Assembly (NCBI GenBank): GCA_018371855.1
Contig: JAHAKD010000003.1
Coordinates: forward strand, 124,001-188,000
Direction: 5' to 3'
DNA: 64,000 nucleotides
Origin: Clostridium sp.
GTDB lineage: Bacteria; Bacillota; Clostridia; TANB77; CAG-508
Position 1 is the first letter of the stretch, and each line of letters opens with the position of its first letter. The notes under the pieces were generated by a model. It was not told the origin of the DNA. It did not search any database and was given only the letters and a program-made list of their open reading frames with translations. This document shows, in pieces, positions 42,587-52,103 of this stretch. The position numbers were made by a program, and so were the translations under genes.

Positions 42587-44566
42587 ATGGCAGATAAATT
42601 AATAATAGTAGAATCACCAGCAAAAGCAAATACAATTAAAAAGTTTTTAGGAGGAAAAACTAAAGTTGTTGCATCAATGGGACATATTAGAGATTTACCT
42701 AAATCAAAGTTAGGAGTAAATATAGAGAATAACTTTGAACCAGAATACATAAACATAAGAGGAAAAGGAGATTTAATAAAATCACTAAAAAAAGATGCAA
42801 AAGCAGCTAAAAAAGTATATCTAGCAACTGACCCCGATCGTGAGGGGGAAGCAATTGCTTGGCATTTGGCACATATATTAGATATTCCAGAAGATAGTAA
42901 ATCAAGAGTAACTTTTAATGAAATTACAAAAACAGCAGTACAAAAAGCTATAAAAGAGCCAAGGCAAATAGATATAAATTTAGTTAATGCACAACAAGCT
43001 AGGCGTGTATTAGATAGAATTGTAGGATATAAGATAAGTCCAGTATTATGGAAAAAGGTAAGAAAAGGATTATCAGCAGGAAGAGTTCAATCTGTTGCTG
43101 TTAAACTAATTGTAGATAGAGAAAAAGAAATAGAAGATTTTATACCAGAAGAGTATTGGAATATAATTGCAAAATTATTAGACGAAAAGTCTAAAAAAGA
43201 ATTTGAAGCGAAATTAGTTGGTAAAAATAATAAAAAGTTAGAAATACATAGTAAAGAAGAAGTAGATGAAATTCTAGATAACATAAAGAAAGCAAAGTTT
43301 ATTGTAACAGATGTAAAAAAAGGTGAAAGAAAAAGAAATCCAGCGCCTCCTTTTACAACAAGTACAATGCAACAAGAAGCATCTAGAAAACTTAATTTTA
43401 GCTTAAAAAAGACTATGTCTGTTGCACAAACTCTTTATGAGGGAGTAAAAATACCAGAAAAAGGAACAGTTGGTTTAATTACTTACATGAGAACAGATTC
43501 TACAAGAATTTCTGAAGAAGCAAGGAAAGTTGCAAAAGAGGTTGTAGAGGCAACATATGGAAGCGAATATTACGAGAACAGATATTATAAAACAAAAGCA
43601 GATGCACAAGATGCACACGAAGCTATTAGACCAACATATATAGATATTAAACCAGAACAAATTAAAGATTCTTTAACAAATGATCAGTATAAACTTTATA
43701 GATTAATTTATAATAGATTTTTAGCAAGTCAAATGAAGTCTGCAATATTTGATACGTTAGCAGTAACAATTGATGCAAACGAATATAATTTTAAAGCTAA
43801 TGGACAATCAATTAAATTTAAAGGCTTTATGACTTTATATGTAGAAGGAACAGATGAGAAAGAAGATGAAATTGGACAAATTCCACTATTAGAAGTTAAT
43901 CAAGAAGTCAAAAAAGAAAAAATAGAATCAAAACAAAGCTTTACAGAACCACCACCAAGGTATACAGAAGCAAGTTTAGTAAAAGCATTAGAAGAAAAAG
44001 ATATTGGTAGACCAAGTACATATTCACCAACTATAACAACTATTATAGCAAGACACTATGTAGAAAAAGAAGCAAAACAATTGGTACCAACAGAACTTGG
44101 TAAAGTAGTAAATAAATTATTAACAGAGAATTTTCCAGACATTATAAATGTAGAATTCACAGCAGAAATAGAAAATGAATTTGACGAAATTGCAGATGGA
44201 AAAGAAAACTGGAAACAGATGATTTCTGAGTTCTATGGACCTTTCGAAAAAGAATTAGAAAAAGTAGAAAAAGAATTAGAACATGTAGAATTAGAAGAAG
44301 AGGTATCTGATGTACCTTGCGAAAAATGTGGTAGGATGATGGTTGTAAAATATGGTAGATATGGAAAGTTCTTGGCATGCCCTGGATATCCAGAATGTAA
44401 AAATGTAAAACCATATATAGAAACTATAGAAGAACCATGTCCAAACTGTGGTGGAAAAGTACAAATAAGAAAGACTAAAAATAGAAGAACATTTTATATA
44501 TGCGAGAACAATCCAGATAAATGTGATTATATATCTTGGACAAAACCAAAAAAAACAGAAAAATAG
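42587..44566 (+). CDS. topA: DNA topoisomerase I
   Basis: TopA is a type IA topoisomerase that relaxes negative supercoils. The protein has 659 residues. The Toprim part shows ESPAKANTIKKFLG and the metal motif DPDREGEAIAWH. The active-site Tyr is in YMRTDSTRIS near 299. Two C-terminal four-Cys zinc ribbons follow (CEKCGRM...CPGYPEC and CPNCGGK...CENNPDKC). AAGGAGA precedes the ATG. The gene has its own promoter and terminator. Confidence 0.96.
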   Translation: MADKLIIVESPAKANTIKKFLGGKTKVVASMGHIRDLPKSKLGVNIENNFEPEYINIRGKGDLIKSLKKDAKAAKKVYLATDPDREGEAIAWHLAHILDIPEDSKSRVTFNEITKTAVQKAIKEPRQIDINLVNAQQARRVLDRIVGYKISPVLWKKVRKGLSAGRVQSVAVKLIVDREKEIEDFIPEEYWNIIAKLLDEKSKKEFEAKLVGKNNKKLEIHSKEEVDEILDNIKKAKFIVTDVKKGERKRNPAPPFTTSTMQQEASRKLNFSLKKTMSVAQTLYEGVKIPEKGTVGLITYMRTDSTRISEEARKVAKEVVEATYGSEYYENRYYKTKADAQDAHEAIRPTYIDIKPEQIKDSLTNDQYKLYRLIYNRFLASQMKSAIFDTLAVTIDANEYNFKANGQSIKFKGFMTLYVEGTDEKEDEIGQIPLLEVNQEVKKEKIESKQSFTEPPPRYTEASLVKALEEKDIGRPSTYSPTITTIIARHYVEKEAKQLVPTELGKVVNKLLTENFPDIINVEFTAEIENEFDEIADGKENWKQMISEFYGPFEKELEKVEKELEHVELEEEVSDVPCEKCGRMMVVKYGRYGKFLACPGYPECKNVKPYIETIEEPCPNCGGKVQIRKTKNRRTFYICENNPDKCDYISWTKPKKTEK

Positions 44567-44578
44567 ATATAAATTTAT

Positions 44579-44612
44579 GAACTATATCAGTCAGGGTATA
44601 GTTCTTTTTTTT
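44579..44612 (+). terminator. Terminator after topA
   Basis: The stem gaactata / tatagttc has a 9-10-base loop and is followed by a T8 run. Confidence 0.82.
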
Positions 44613-44712
44613 GTATAAGAAATTTATATAAAAGTATTTGTAGCACTTGTGAAAACTCGTAAAATATTATATAATATTAAACTGAAAATAAATGTGTGGT
44701 AGGAGCAAAAAG

Positions 44713-47700
44713 ATGTTAGTAAATAATGAGATAATAACTGAATTATATGAAAACGCAGGCGATACAAGATATCAAAATGCATTAGAATATGTAAAAGATA
44801 AAAGAGTAACAATAACCAATGTAAATTATGAAAATAAAAATAATTTTGAGTTAGCTGCAACTGTAAAAGGAAGCAAAGGAACATATAATGTATATGCAAA
44901 AATAGAAGAAGGGGAGATTAAAGATATAAAATGCTCATGCCCAGATAATACTCAAAATTATTGTACTTGTAAGCATATTTTAGCAATGTTTATAGAGTTT
45001 ATTGACAATTCTATATACGAAGAATTATATGCAAATCAACCAGTAAAAAAGCAAGAAACAAATACAAAAATGGATCATCGTGGATTTAAGCAAATGATTA
45101 CAGCTTTTTATAATACAGAAGTAGAAACTATTGATGAGGAAGAAGAAGTAATAAAAGAAAGAAAAAATATAAAAATAGTTCCTAGTATAATTTTTGATAG
45201 TTATTATAAAGAAATGAAGGTAGAATTTAAATTAGGTATAGATAAATTTTACAAAATAAAAAGTTTATCAGACTTTTATACAAGTATGCTAAATAAAGAA
45301 AATTTAAAATATGGAAATAAATTAGAGTTTATCCATACAAGGGAGAATTTTGCAAAGGAAAGTTTACCTATACTGGACTTTATTTTGAAACATGCGGAAG
45401 TTATAAAATATGTTAATAGTAGTGGAAATGCAGGATATAGATATTATGGCAAGGTACTAAGTGATAATTGTATTATTTTAAGTAATACTGGAATAGATGA
45501 ATTTTTCGAGATTGTAAAAGGTAAAAATTTGGATATAGTTCAAGACGGGGAAAAAGGTAAAATAGCATTTATCCCAGGAACTCCAAATATAAAATTTAAA
45601 CTAACAGAGGTATCAGATGGTGAATTTGCTTTAACACAAAGAGAAGATGTTTTTGAATATCACGTACTAGAGGGAAAAGAATATATTTATGTTATTTTAG
45701 ATGAATACATTTATAGATGTGATAAGAATTATAAAAACACTGTTATAAAATTACTTGAGATTTATAAAAAGAATTTTATTAGAGAAATAAGATTTAATAA
45801 AAAAGAATTGCCAGATTTCTTCTCATTAGTTTTACCAAAAATGAGAGAATATATTGATACTTCAAATATAGATACAGAAAAATTAAAAGATTATATACCA
45901 AAAGATTTAGATGTAAAGATGTTTTTAGATTTTGATAAAAATAATTACATTATTGCAGAGCTAAAATTTATATATGGCGATATTGGATTTAATCCATTAG
46001 ATTTAGATAATATACCAAAGGTCGCAAGAAATGTGATTCAAGAATCTAATTGTTTAAATATGTGCAGAAAAACTGGATTTTTATTGGATTCAGCCAATAA
46101 GAGATTTGTATTAGTCACAGATGATGCAATATATAAATTTTTATCACAAGATATAAATAACTATACAGAAAAGTATGAAGTTTTAGTAACTGATAATTTT
46201 AAAACTAAAGAGATAAGACAGCCAAAACTAGGAACAGTAGGTGTTAAAATCGAAAATAACTTACTTAATATAGATTTAACTGGTTTAGATTTTGATAGAA
46301 GCGAGTTAAAAGAAATTTTAGCAAAATACAATTTAAAGAAAAAATATCATAGACTAAAAGATGGTAGTTTTTTAGATTTAGAGCAAAATGATGATATAAA
46401 ATTCTTAAATAGTTTAGAATATGGAATGGAAGTTGATTATAAAGATTTAGAAAAAGGGAAAATTAGAGTTCCTGTATATAGATCTTTATATTTGAACAAA
46501 TTATTAGAAAATGTTAAAAATGTAGAAATCCAAAAAGATAAAGAATATAAAGAGATTGTAAATAATATTGATGAACGTGAATATGATGACGAAATAACTC
46601 CACCAGAAGGATTAAATTGTACATTAAGATATTACCAAAAGGTAGGATATAAATGGTTAAAAATATTAGATGATTACAGACTAGGTGGTATTTTGGCAGA
46701 TGATATGGGTCTTGGAAAAACAGTTCAGTTAATTTCGCTATTATTAGACTATAAAGAAAATGCAAAAGTAAAATTACCATCAATTGTAATAACACCAAGT
46801 TCGTTGGCATTAAATTGGAAAAGTGAAATAGAAAAATTTGCAAAAGATATAAAAGTTTTAGTTATTACAGGAACTTCAGAAGAAAGAGAAAAACAAATAA
46901 AACAAATTCCAGAATTTGATTTAGTTATAACATCTTATGATTTATTAAAAAGAGATATGGAAGTATATAAAAGGGAAGATATTTTATTTAAATTCCAAAT
47001 TGCAGATGAGGCACAATACATAAAAAATAGTAATACTCAAAATGCAAAATCTTTAAAAACAATAAATGCACAAACAAAATATGCACTAACGGGAACTCCA
47101 ATAGAGAATTCTTTAGCAGAGTTATGGTCAATATTTGACTACATAATGCCAGGTTATCTATTTACATATAAAAAGTTCAAACAATTATACGAAATTCCAA
47201 TAATGAGGGATAATGACCAAGAGGCTATGGAAAAATTAAAAATGATGATAGAACCTTTTGTGCTTCGTAGAGTAAAGAAAGATGTATTAAAAGAATTACC
47301 AGAAAAGAGCATAACTGTATTAAATAATGAAATGCAAGGTGAACAACTAGAGATTTATTTGTCATATCTAGCTCAGGCTAAAAAAGAAGCAATGACTGAA
47401 ATAGAAGGAAACGGATTCGAGAAATCTCAAATTAAAATTTTGGCATTATTAACTAGATTAAGACAAATATGTTGTCATCCATCATTATTTCTAGAAAATT
47501 ATATGGGAGAGAGTAGCAAATTAACACAATGCATAGAGATTGTTAAAGATGCTATTGCAGGAAAACATAAAATTCTAATTTTTTCTGGTTATACATCTAT
47601 GCTTAATATAATAGAAGGAAATTTGGCAAAGGAAGGAATTAGTTATTATAAATTAACAGGTCAAACAAAGGTTGACGAAAGAGTGAAATTAGTAAATGAT

Positions 47701-48024
47701 TTTAATAATAATCCAGATGTAAAAGTGTTTTTAATATCTCTAAAAGCAGGAGGAACAGGATTAAATTTAATTGGTGCAGATATGGTTATTCATTATGATC
47801 CATGGTGGAATATGTCTGCAGAAAACCAAGCAACAGATAGAGCTTATAGAATTGGTCAAAAGAATAATGTTCAAGTGTATAAACTTATAACTAAAAATTC
47901 TATAGAAGAAAAAATTTATGAACTACAAGAAAAAAAATCTAAACTTATAGATAATATGCTTAGTACGCAAACTACCTTTATTAATAAGCTTAATAAAGAT
48001 GATATTATGGAATTATTTAATTAG
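44713..48024 (+). CDS. SNF2-family helicase with N-terminal SWIM zinc finger
   Basis: This is a 1103-residue protein from the ATG at 44713 (AGGAG upstream). The SWIM zinc-finger motif CSCPDNTQNYCTCKH is near 74-88. A long middle part of the bacterial SNF2-associated type follows (residues 150-600). The Swi2/Snf2 ATPase starts with ADDMGLGKTVQ (Walker A, near 661) and has DEAQYIKN (DEAQ box, near 764). The helicase C part shows LISLKAGGTGLNL and ATDRAYRIGQ. Such proteins translocate on double-stranded DNA and remodel protein-DNA complexes. The bacterial role is unclear, perhaps with RNA polymerase recycling or repair. It ends 71 bases before trmFO. Confidence 0.92.
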   Translation: MLVNNEIITELYENAGDTRYQNALEYVKDKRVTITNVNYENKNNFELAATVKGSKGTYNVYAKIEEGEIKDIKCSCPDNTQNYCTCKHILAMFIEFIDNSIYEELYANQPVKKQETNTKMDHRGFKQMITAFYNTEVETIDEEEEVIKERKNIKIVPSIIFDSYYKEMKVEFKLGIDKFYKIKSLSDFYTSMLNKENLKYGNKLEFIHTRENFAKESLPILDFILKHAEVIKYVNSSGNAGYRYYGKVLSDNCIILSNTGIDEFFEIVKGKNLDIVQDGEKGKIAFIPGTPNIKFKLTEVSDGEFALTQREDVFEYHVLEGKEYIYVILDEYIYRCDKNYKNTVIKLLEIYKKNFIREIRFNKKELPDFFSLVLPKMREYIDTSNIDTEKLKDYIPKDLDVKMFLDFDKNNYIIAELKFIYGDIGFNPLDLDNIPKVARNVIQESNCLNMCRKTGFLLDSANKRFVLVTDDAIYKFLSQDINNYTEKYEVLVTDNFKTKEIRQPKLGTVGVKIENNLLNIDLTGLDFDRSELKEILAKYNLKKKYHRLKDGSFLDLEQNDDIKFLNSLEYGMEVDYKDLEKGKIRVPVYRSLYLNKLLENVKNVEIQKDKEYKEIVNNIDEREYDDEITPPEGLNCTLRYYQKVGYKWLKILDDYRLGGILADDMGLGKTVQLISLLLDYKENAKVKLPSIVITPSSLALNWKSEIEKFAKDIKVLVITGTSEEREKQIKQIPEFDLVITSYDLLKRDMEVYKREDILFKFQIADEAQYIKNSNTQNAKSLKTINAQTKYALTGTPIENSLAELWSIFDYIMPGYLFTYKKFKQLYEIPIMRDNDQEAMEKLKMMIEPFVLRRVKKDVLKELPEKSITVLNNEMQGEQLEIYLSYLAQAKKEAMTEIEGNGFEKSQIKILALLTRLRQICCHPSLFLENYMGESSKLTQCIEIVKDAIAGKHKILIFSGYTSMLNIIEGNLAKEGISYYKLTGQTKVDERVKLVNDFNNNPDVKVFLISLKAGGTGLNLIGADMVIHYDPWWNMSAENQATDRAYRIGQKNNVQVYKLITKNSIEEKIYELQEKKSKLIDNMLSTQTTFINKLNKDDIMELFN

Positions 48025-48045
48025 TTTAGAAGTAAGAATAAAACT

Positions 48046-48076
48046 AATATGTGTAAGCTTATGACTTACACATATT
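48046..48076 (+). other. Hairpin between the SNF2 gene and trmFO
   Basis: The perfect 12-bp stem aatatgtgtaag / cttacacatatt has a 7-base loop and no T tail. It may be a weak terminator or RNA-processing site. Confidence 0.45.
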
Positions 48077-48095
48077 GTGTTTGGAAAGGAAAATG

Positions 48096-49475
48096 ATGAA
48101 GGATTATATAAATGTAGTAGGCGGAGGACTAGCAGGAACAGAGGCTGCGTATCAAATTGCTAAAATAGGAATTAAAGTCAAGTTATATGAAATGAAGCCA
48201 AATAAATATTCACCGGCGCATTCAAACCAAAACTTAGCTGAGATTGTATGTAGTAATTCTTTTAAATCAAATCTACATACAAATGCTTGTGGAGTGCTAA
48301 AAGAAGAATTAAGAGCTATGGATTCATTGCTTATAAGAATAGCAGATAATACTGCTGTTCCAGCAGGCCAGGCATTAGCAGTTGATAGAGAAATATTTGC
48401 TAAGAAAGTTACAGAAGCTATTAAAAGCAATCAAAACATAGAAGTAATAAATGAGGAAGTAGTAGACTTAGAAGAATTAATGGAAGAGGCAATTACGATT
48501 GTTGCAACAGGACCATTAACAGCTGATGAATTAGCTAAGAATATTTCTAAGATAACTGCACAAGATAAGTTGTATTTTTATGATGCAGCTGCTCCAATAG
48601 TTACAAAAGATAGTATTAATTTTGATATTGCTTTCTGGGGAGATAGATACGAACAAGAAAGAGGAAAAAATGAAGAGATAGAAGATTGGAAGGATCGATT
48701 AAAGAATACAAAAGATAAACAAAACTATATAAATCTACCTATGAATAAAGAAGAATATGAAAACTTTTATAGTAATTTAATAAATGCAGAAGTAGTAGAA
48801 TTACATCATTTTGAAAAAAGAGAAATATTTGAGGGGTGTATGCCAATAGAAATTATGGCTAAAAGGGGAGAAGACACATTAAGATTTGGCCCTTTAAAGC
48901 CCGTTGGTTTTACTGATCCAAGAACTGGAAAAAGACCATATGCATTGGTCCAATTAAGGCAAGATGATACAGAAGGAAATATATTTAATTTAGTAGGATT
49001 TCAAACTAATTTAAAATATAGTGAACAAAAAAGTGTGTTTTCTATGATACCTGGCTTAGAAAATGCAGAGTTCGTAAAATATGGTGTAATGCACAGAAAT
49101 ACTTTCATAGATTCAAGTCATTTGTTAACAAATACGTATAAAATGAAAAGCATTAAAAACTTATATTTTGCAGGACAAATTACAGGTGTTGAGGGATATG
49201 TAGAATCAATTTCTTCTGGTCTTATGGCAGGTATAAATGCTGCAAATGAATTTTATGGCAAAGAGGAATTTAGTTTACCTATAGAAACTATGACTGGAGC
49301 TTTAGCAAATTATATTTCTACTCCAAATGAAAAATTTCAACCAATGAATGCTAATTTTGGAATAGTTCCAGGATTAGAAAAAAGAATAAAAGATAAAAAA
49401 GAAAAATATAAAGTTCTTGCTGACAGAGCATTAAATACATTAAATAAAATAATGCAAAAAAGAAACGACTTTTAA
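48096..49475 (+). CDS. trmFO: tRNA (uracil-54-C5)-methyltransferase TrmFO (folate-dependent)
   Basis: TrmFO uses methylene-tetrahydrofolate and FADH2 to make ribothymidine at position 54 of tRNAs, the Gram-positive counterpart of TrmA. The protein has about 460 residues. The FAD motif is VVGGGLAGTEAAYQ at the N-terminus. Family stretches are NLAEIVCSNSFKSN, EIFEGCMPIE, GPLKPVGFTDPRTG and YVESISSGLMAG. I prefer the ATG at 48096 to 48093 because of spacing from AAAGGA. It ends at a bidirectional terminator. Confidence 0.95.
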   Translation: MKDYINVVGGGLAGTEAAYQIAKIGIKVKLYEMKPNKYSPAHSNQNLAEIVCSNSFKSNLHTNACGVLKEELRAMDSLLIRIADNTAVPAGQALAVDREIFAKKVTEAIKSNQNIEVINEEVVDLEELMEEAITIVATGPLTADELAKNISKITAQDKLYFYDAAAPIVTKDSINFDIAFWGDRYEQERGKNEEIEDWKDRLKNTKDKQNYINLPMNKEEYENFYSNLINAEVVELHHFEKREIFEGCMPIEIMAKRGEDTLRFGPLKPVGFTDPRTGKRPYALVQLRQDDTEGNIFNLVGFQTNLKYSEQKSVFSMIPGLENAEFVKYGVMHRNTFIDSSHLLTNTYKMKSIKNLYFAGQITGVEGYVESISSGLMAGINAANEFYGKEEFSLPIETMTGALANYISTPNEKFQPMNANFGIVPGLEKRIKDKKEKYKVLADRALNTLNKIMQKRNDF

Positions 49476-49490
49476 GTCGTTTCTTTTTAA
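49457..49490. terminator. Bidirectional terminator after trmFO
   Basis: The stem aaaagaaacgactt / aagtcgtttctttt has almost no loop beyond tt. It is shared with the convergent coiled-coil gene. Confidence 0.82.
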
Positions 49491-50746
49491 TCTCTTCCAT
49501 GTTCATTATTTCCATGTGGATTTGTGCGTTCTTCTTCTATTCTTTTATTATATTCTTCAATAACTTTTTTGTATGCATCTTGTCCGATTTCTGTTTTATA
49601 TGCGTCTACGAAACTTTTATCAGTGTCTACAACTTTTGCTGCTGTCGGAGTTACAGAAGAATCGGGTCTTTTAAATACGCCTTTAAATGGATGTGGTTTA
49701 TCTTTAAGCCAATTAGATAATCCTTTACCAATTCCCGCAAAAGTTCTTTTTATTTTAGAAACAAATCCAAATTTCTTGTATAATTTTAAATCTTCAAGTT
49801 CTTCTTCTTTATCTAATTCAATTTGATGTAGATCCTTATCTGCATGCCTTACATAATCTTGTAGTGTTTTTATTTTTCCATCAATTGATTGAATAGAACT
49901 AATTGCTATTTTTTCAATATCTTTAAAACTAGTATTAGAATTAGGATTTGTATATGTAGCTATAGCATAAAATGGAGATGTACGATCATTAAAGTCGATA
50001 GTCATATCGTCAGGAATACCCAATTCTGATTTATGTTTCAAAATATATTGTTGTAATGAAGAACCTTTTGATTGAATCTTTCTTCTGAAGCTTTCTGCCT
50101 CATCTTTAAATACTTTTAACTTTGTTTCTCTTTCTTTTTTTGCAGCAGGTGCTTCACTTCCTCTATTACCAGGTGTAATATTAGAATATTGAGATATTAA
50201 GTCTTCCATAAGAGAAAGATTAATCTTATCTTTGTCTATTGTTAAATAAGACTTTAATAATGGATCCTGTTCAGAAAGTGTTTCTAATTTATTGAATAAA
50301 GCAAGTGCCATAGAAGGAGATGTTTTTGCTTGTTCAAGAGAAAGCATTGATTCTTTTGATTGTCTTTTAATTTCTTCTCTTAAAGCAGCTTTAAACTCGA
50401 AATTTGTGTTAAGATCATTAATATAAGAATCTAAAGTTGTTGATGTTGCTTCAATTTCCTCTTTTGTTTTATATAAAGTATTACTTTTTAATGTACGGAT
50501 ATTCTCTTTGATTGCTGCTATTTGTACATCAATATCAGCTTGTTCAGAATTTTTTTCATCTTCTGTCATAAATGCACTAAAAAGAGATAAATTAGATTTT
50601 TTTGCTTTTAAAGCATTAAGTTGTTGTTCTGCAAATTCAATATCTTCTCTAATTTGCATTATTTCATCTAAGTGATCAGCAATATCTGTAAAATTTGCTT
50701 TTTTAATTGAATATTCATTACTAAATTCGGAAAATTCTCTTGCCAT
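49487..50746 (-). CDS. Coiled-coil protein of 419 residues (cassette 2)
   Basis: I do not recognise this protein. Residues 15-140 form long coiled coils (DIEFAEQQLNALKAKKSNLS). Residues 150-320 are helical with KKERETKLKVFKDEAESFRR. A basic patch at 335-365 (FGFVSKIKRTFAGIGKGLSN) is followed by a polar tail. No membrane helix or signal is seen. I place the start at 50746. The ribosome-binding site is weak (GGGG). The small acidic protein at 50796-50939 precedes it. The layout matches cassettes 1 and 3. Codon use is like ordinary genes and there is no CGG in frame. Confidence 0.7.
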   Translation of the reverse strand: MAREFSEFSNEYSIKKANFTDIADHLDEIMQIREDIEFAEQQLNALKAKKSNLSLFSAFMTEDEKNSEQADIDVQIAAIKENIRTLKSNTLYKTKEEIEATSTTLDSYINDLNTNFEFKAALREEIKRQSKESMLSLEQAKTSPSMALALFNKLETLSEQDPLLKSYLTIDKDKINLSLMEDLISQYSNITPGNRGSEAPAAKKERETKLKVFKDEAESFRRKIQSKGSSLQQYILKHKSELGIPDDMTIDFNDRTSPFYAIATYTNPNSNTSFKDIEKIAISSIQSIDGKIKTLQDYVRHADKDLHQIELDKEEELEDLKLYKKFGFVSKIKRTFAGIGKGLSNWLKDKPHPFKGVFKRPDSSVTPTAAKVVDTDKSFVDAYKTEIGQDAYKKVIEEYNKRIEEERTNPHGNNEHGRD

Positions 50747-50795
50747 AAATATTTGCCCCAATAATATGAGGCTTCACCATCCTCTCATAAATATT

Positions 50796-50939
50796 TTATT
50801 TAGATAATATTTCGTCACATTTTTTTATTAATTCGTCTACTTCTAAAGAAAGATTAGTTAATGAAATTTTATATTCCGCTAATTCTTTAGGAGATAACTT
50901 TTTTAATTCTTCTTTAGTTAAAAATTTTTTTTCTTCCAT
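50796..50939 (-). CDS. Small acidic protein of 47 residues (cassette 2)
   Basis: The product begins MEEKKFLTKEELKKLSPKEL and is mostly charged and helical, with a second helix VDELIKKCDEILS. It lies 49 bases upstream of the coiled-coil gene, in the same direction. No clear ribosome-binding site precedes the ATG. The nearest GAGGAGG is about 30 bases upstream, which lowers confidence. Small proteins of this kind also begin cassettes 1 (40565) and 3 (58275). Confidence 0.5.
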   Translation of the reverse strand: MEEKKFLTKEELKKLSPKELAEYKISLTNLSLEVDELIKKCDEILSK

Positions 50940-51108
50940 AGTTATGTTTATCTTAGTGCAATACCAAGATATCCTCCTCTCTTTAGTGATTACACACTAC
51001 ATTAATTATACTAAAAAAGGTAAATAATGTCAACAACTTTTTATGTAAAGCAAAATGATAATAATTATTAAAATATAAAAATTATAAAAAGTACAAAATG
51101 AACAAAAT

Positions 51109-51137
51109 TTGACTAGTTTAACATAATGAGTTATAAT
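51109..51137 (+). promoter_or_regulatory. Promoter of the 84-residue membrane gene
   Basis: TTGACT (51109-51114), 17 bases, TATAAT (51132-51137). Confidence 0.7.
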
Positions 51138-51168
51138 AAGTATAATAAAACAGTTGGAGGTAAACATT

Positions 51169-51423
51169 ATGAACAAGAAAAAGGTTGCGTTTGTAATTTT
51201 GATTCTTATGTTAGGAATCATTTTAGTGGTGTCAGGAACAATTCAGATTAACGTGCTCAATCTTGTCAACTGGTTCAAAGAACTCGGACAAGGTATCTGG
51301 GCTAGACTGGCTCCTATAATTCCAGTGAAAGAGCTGTTATGTTTCTTTGCTGGAGTTGTAGTCACAATCATTGTGACTGCCATCCGGAAGCGCAAAAAAC
51401 ACTCGCACCAAAGTGCGAGTTAA
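51169..51423 (+). CDS. Orphan membrane protein, 84 residues (tandem pair, first)
   Basis: I do not recognise this protein. The start is the ATG at 51169, seven bases after GGAGG. Two membrane helices are predicted (near 7-29 and 55-74) and enclose an amphipathic loop (LVNWFKELGQGIWARLAP). The tail is basic (RKRKKHSHQS). It has its own promoter and terminator. CGG is in frame at 51385. The next gene has a similar two-helix layout with a basic tail, so the pair may be diverged duplicates. Both are insert-like genes upstream of the ribosomal operon. Confidence 0.6.
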   Translation: MNKKKVAFVILILMLGIILVVSGTIQINVLNLVNWFKELGQGIWARLAPIIPVKELLCFFAGVVVTIIVTAIRKRKKHSHQSAS

Positions 51424-51431
51424 CCAAATTG

Positions 51432-51459
51432 GCGATGCAGACTGCATCGCTTTTTTTTT
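51432..51459 (+). terminator. Terminator after the 84-residue membrane gene
   Basis: The stem gcgatgca / tgcatcgc has a 3-base loop, then T9. A second hairpin, ctcgcac / gtgcgag, overlaps the stop codon. Confidence 0.88.
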
Positions 51460-51483
51460 GAAATATAAAAGTAAACATAAATA

Positions 51484-51512
51484 TTTACAAATTTTAGAAA
51501 TAGTGGTATAAT
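51484..51512 (+). promoter_or_regulatory. Promoter of the 108-residue membrane gene
   Basis: TTTACA (51484-51489), 17 bases, TATAAT (51507-51512). Confidence 0.65.
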
Positions 51513-51556
51513 TATAAATAGTCAAATGACAGTAAAAAAATAAGGAGGCAATTATT

Positions 51557-51883
51557 GTGACAGAACGAAAGAACGTAACTTCTGCTGAAATGCAGAAAAC
51601 TCCAAAGGCGCAAAAGAAGGGCAAATGTTCAGGCGTCTATTTCACCAGACTAGTACTTGGTGTGATTATAATCACTTTGGTGATTGTATTTACACAAGTA
51701 CAAGCCGAGGGATGGCAAAACATCTTTGAGGCTTTGTTCGGGGGAATAACCGTGCAAGATGTTGTACGGTATGTTGTAATTGTCGTGCTCAGTATGATTA
51801 CTGGATATTGGATGAAGAAGCCAAAGAAGGTATATGTACACGACAAGAACAAAAATTCCGAAGTCCAAAAGACGGAAGAATAA
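51557..51883 (+). CDS. Orphan membrane protein, 108 residues (tandem pair, second)
   Basis: I do not recognise this protein. It starts with GTG seven bases after AAGGAGG. A basic N-terminus (KTPKAQKKGKCSG) precedes a first helix (near 28-48, LVLGVIIITLVIVF), an amphipathic loop (GWQNIFEALFGGI), a second helix (near 68-86) and a basic tail (MKKPKKVYVHDKNKN). The layout resembles the gene just upstream. It has its own promoter and terminator. CGG is in frame at 51767. Confidence 0.6.
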   Translation: MTERKNVTSAEMQKTPKAQKKGKCSGVYFTRLVLGVIIITLVIVFTQVQAEGWQNIFEALFGGITVQDVVRYVVIVVLSMITGYWMKKPKKVYVHDKNKNSEVQKTEE

Positions 51884-51892
51884 CTCGAGGGG

Positions 51893-51931
51893 GGAGTGTA
51901 CCAAGGGTAACCTTATACACTCCTTTTTTTG
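51893..51931 (+). terminator. Terminator after the 108-residue membrane gene
   Basis: The stem ggagtgta / tacactcc (51893-51900 with 51916-51923), with an inner aagggt / acctt pairing, is followed by T7. Confidence 0.85.
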
Positions 51932-52013
51932 TTGCTTTTTAAGAAAGAATTAATTTAATATGATATAACAAGAAAATATTTATAAAATGAAGTATAAATA
52001 TAGTCACAAAATC

Positions 52014-52042
52014 TTGACAGTATTACATTTTGATGATAAAAT
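52014..52042 (+). promoter_or_regulatory. Promoter of the rpsL-rpsG-fusA-tuf operon
   Basis: TTGACA (52014-52019), 17 bases, TAAAAT (52037-52042). Confidence 0.75.
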
Positions 52043-52103
52043 AATTCACGCTAGTGTATTATGCACAAATAGGCATATAAAATATTTAGGAGGTGAAATT
52101 TAA

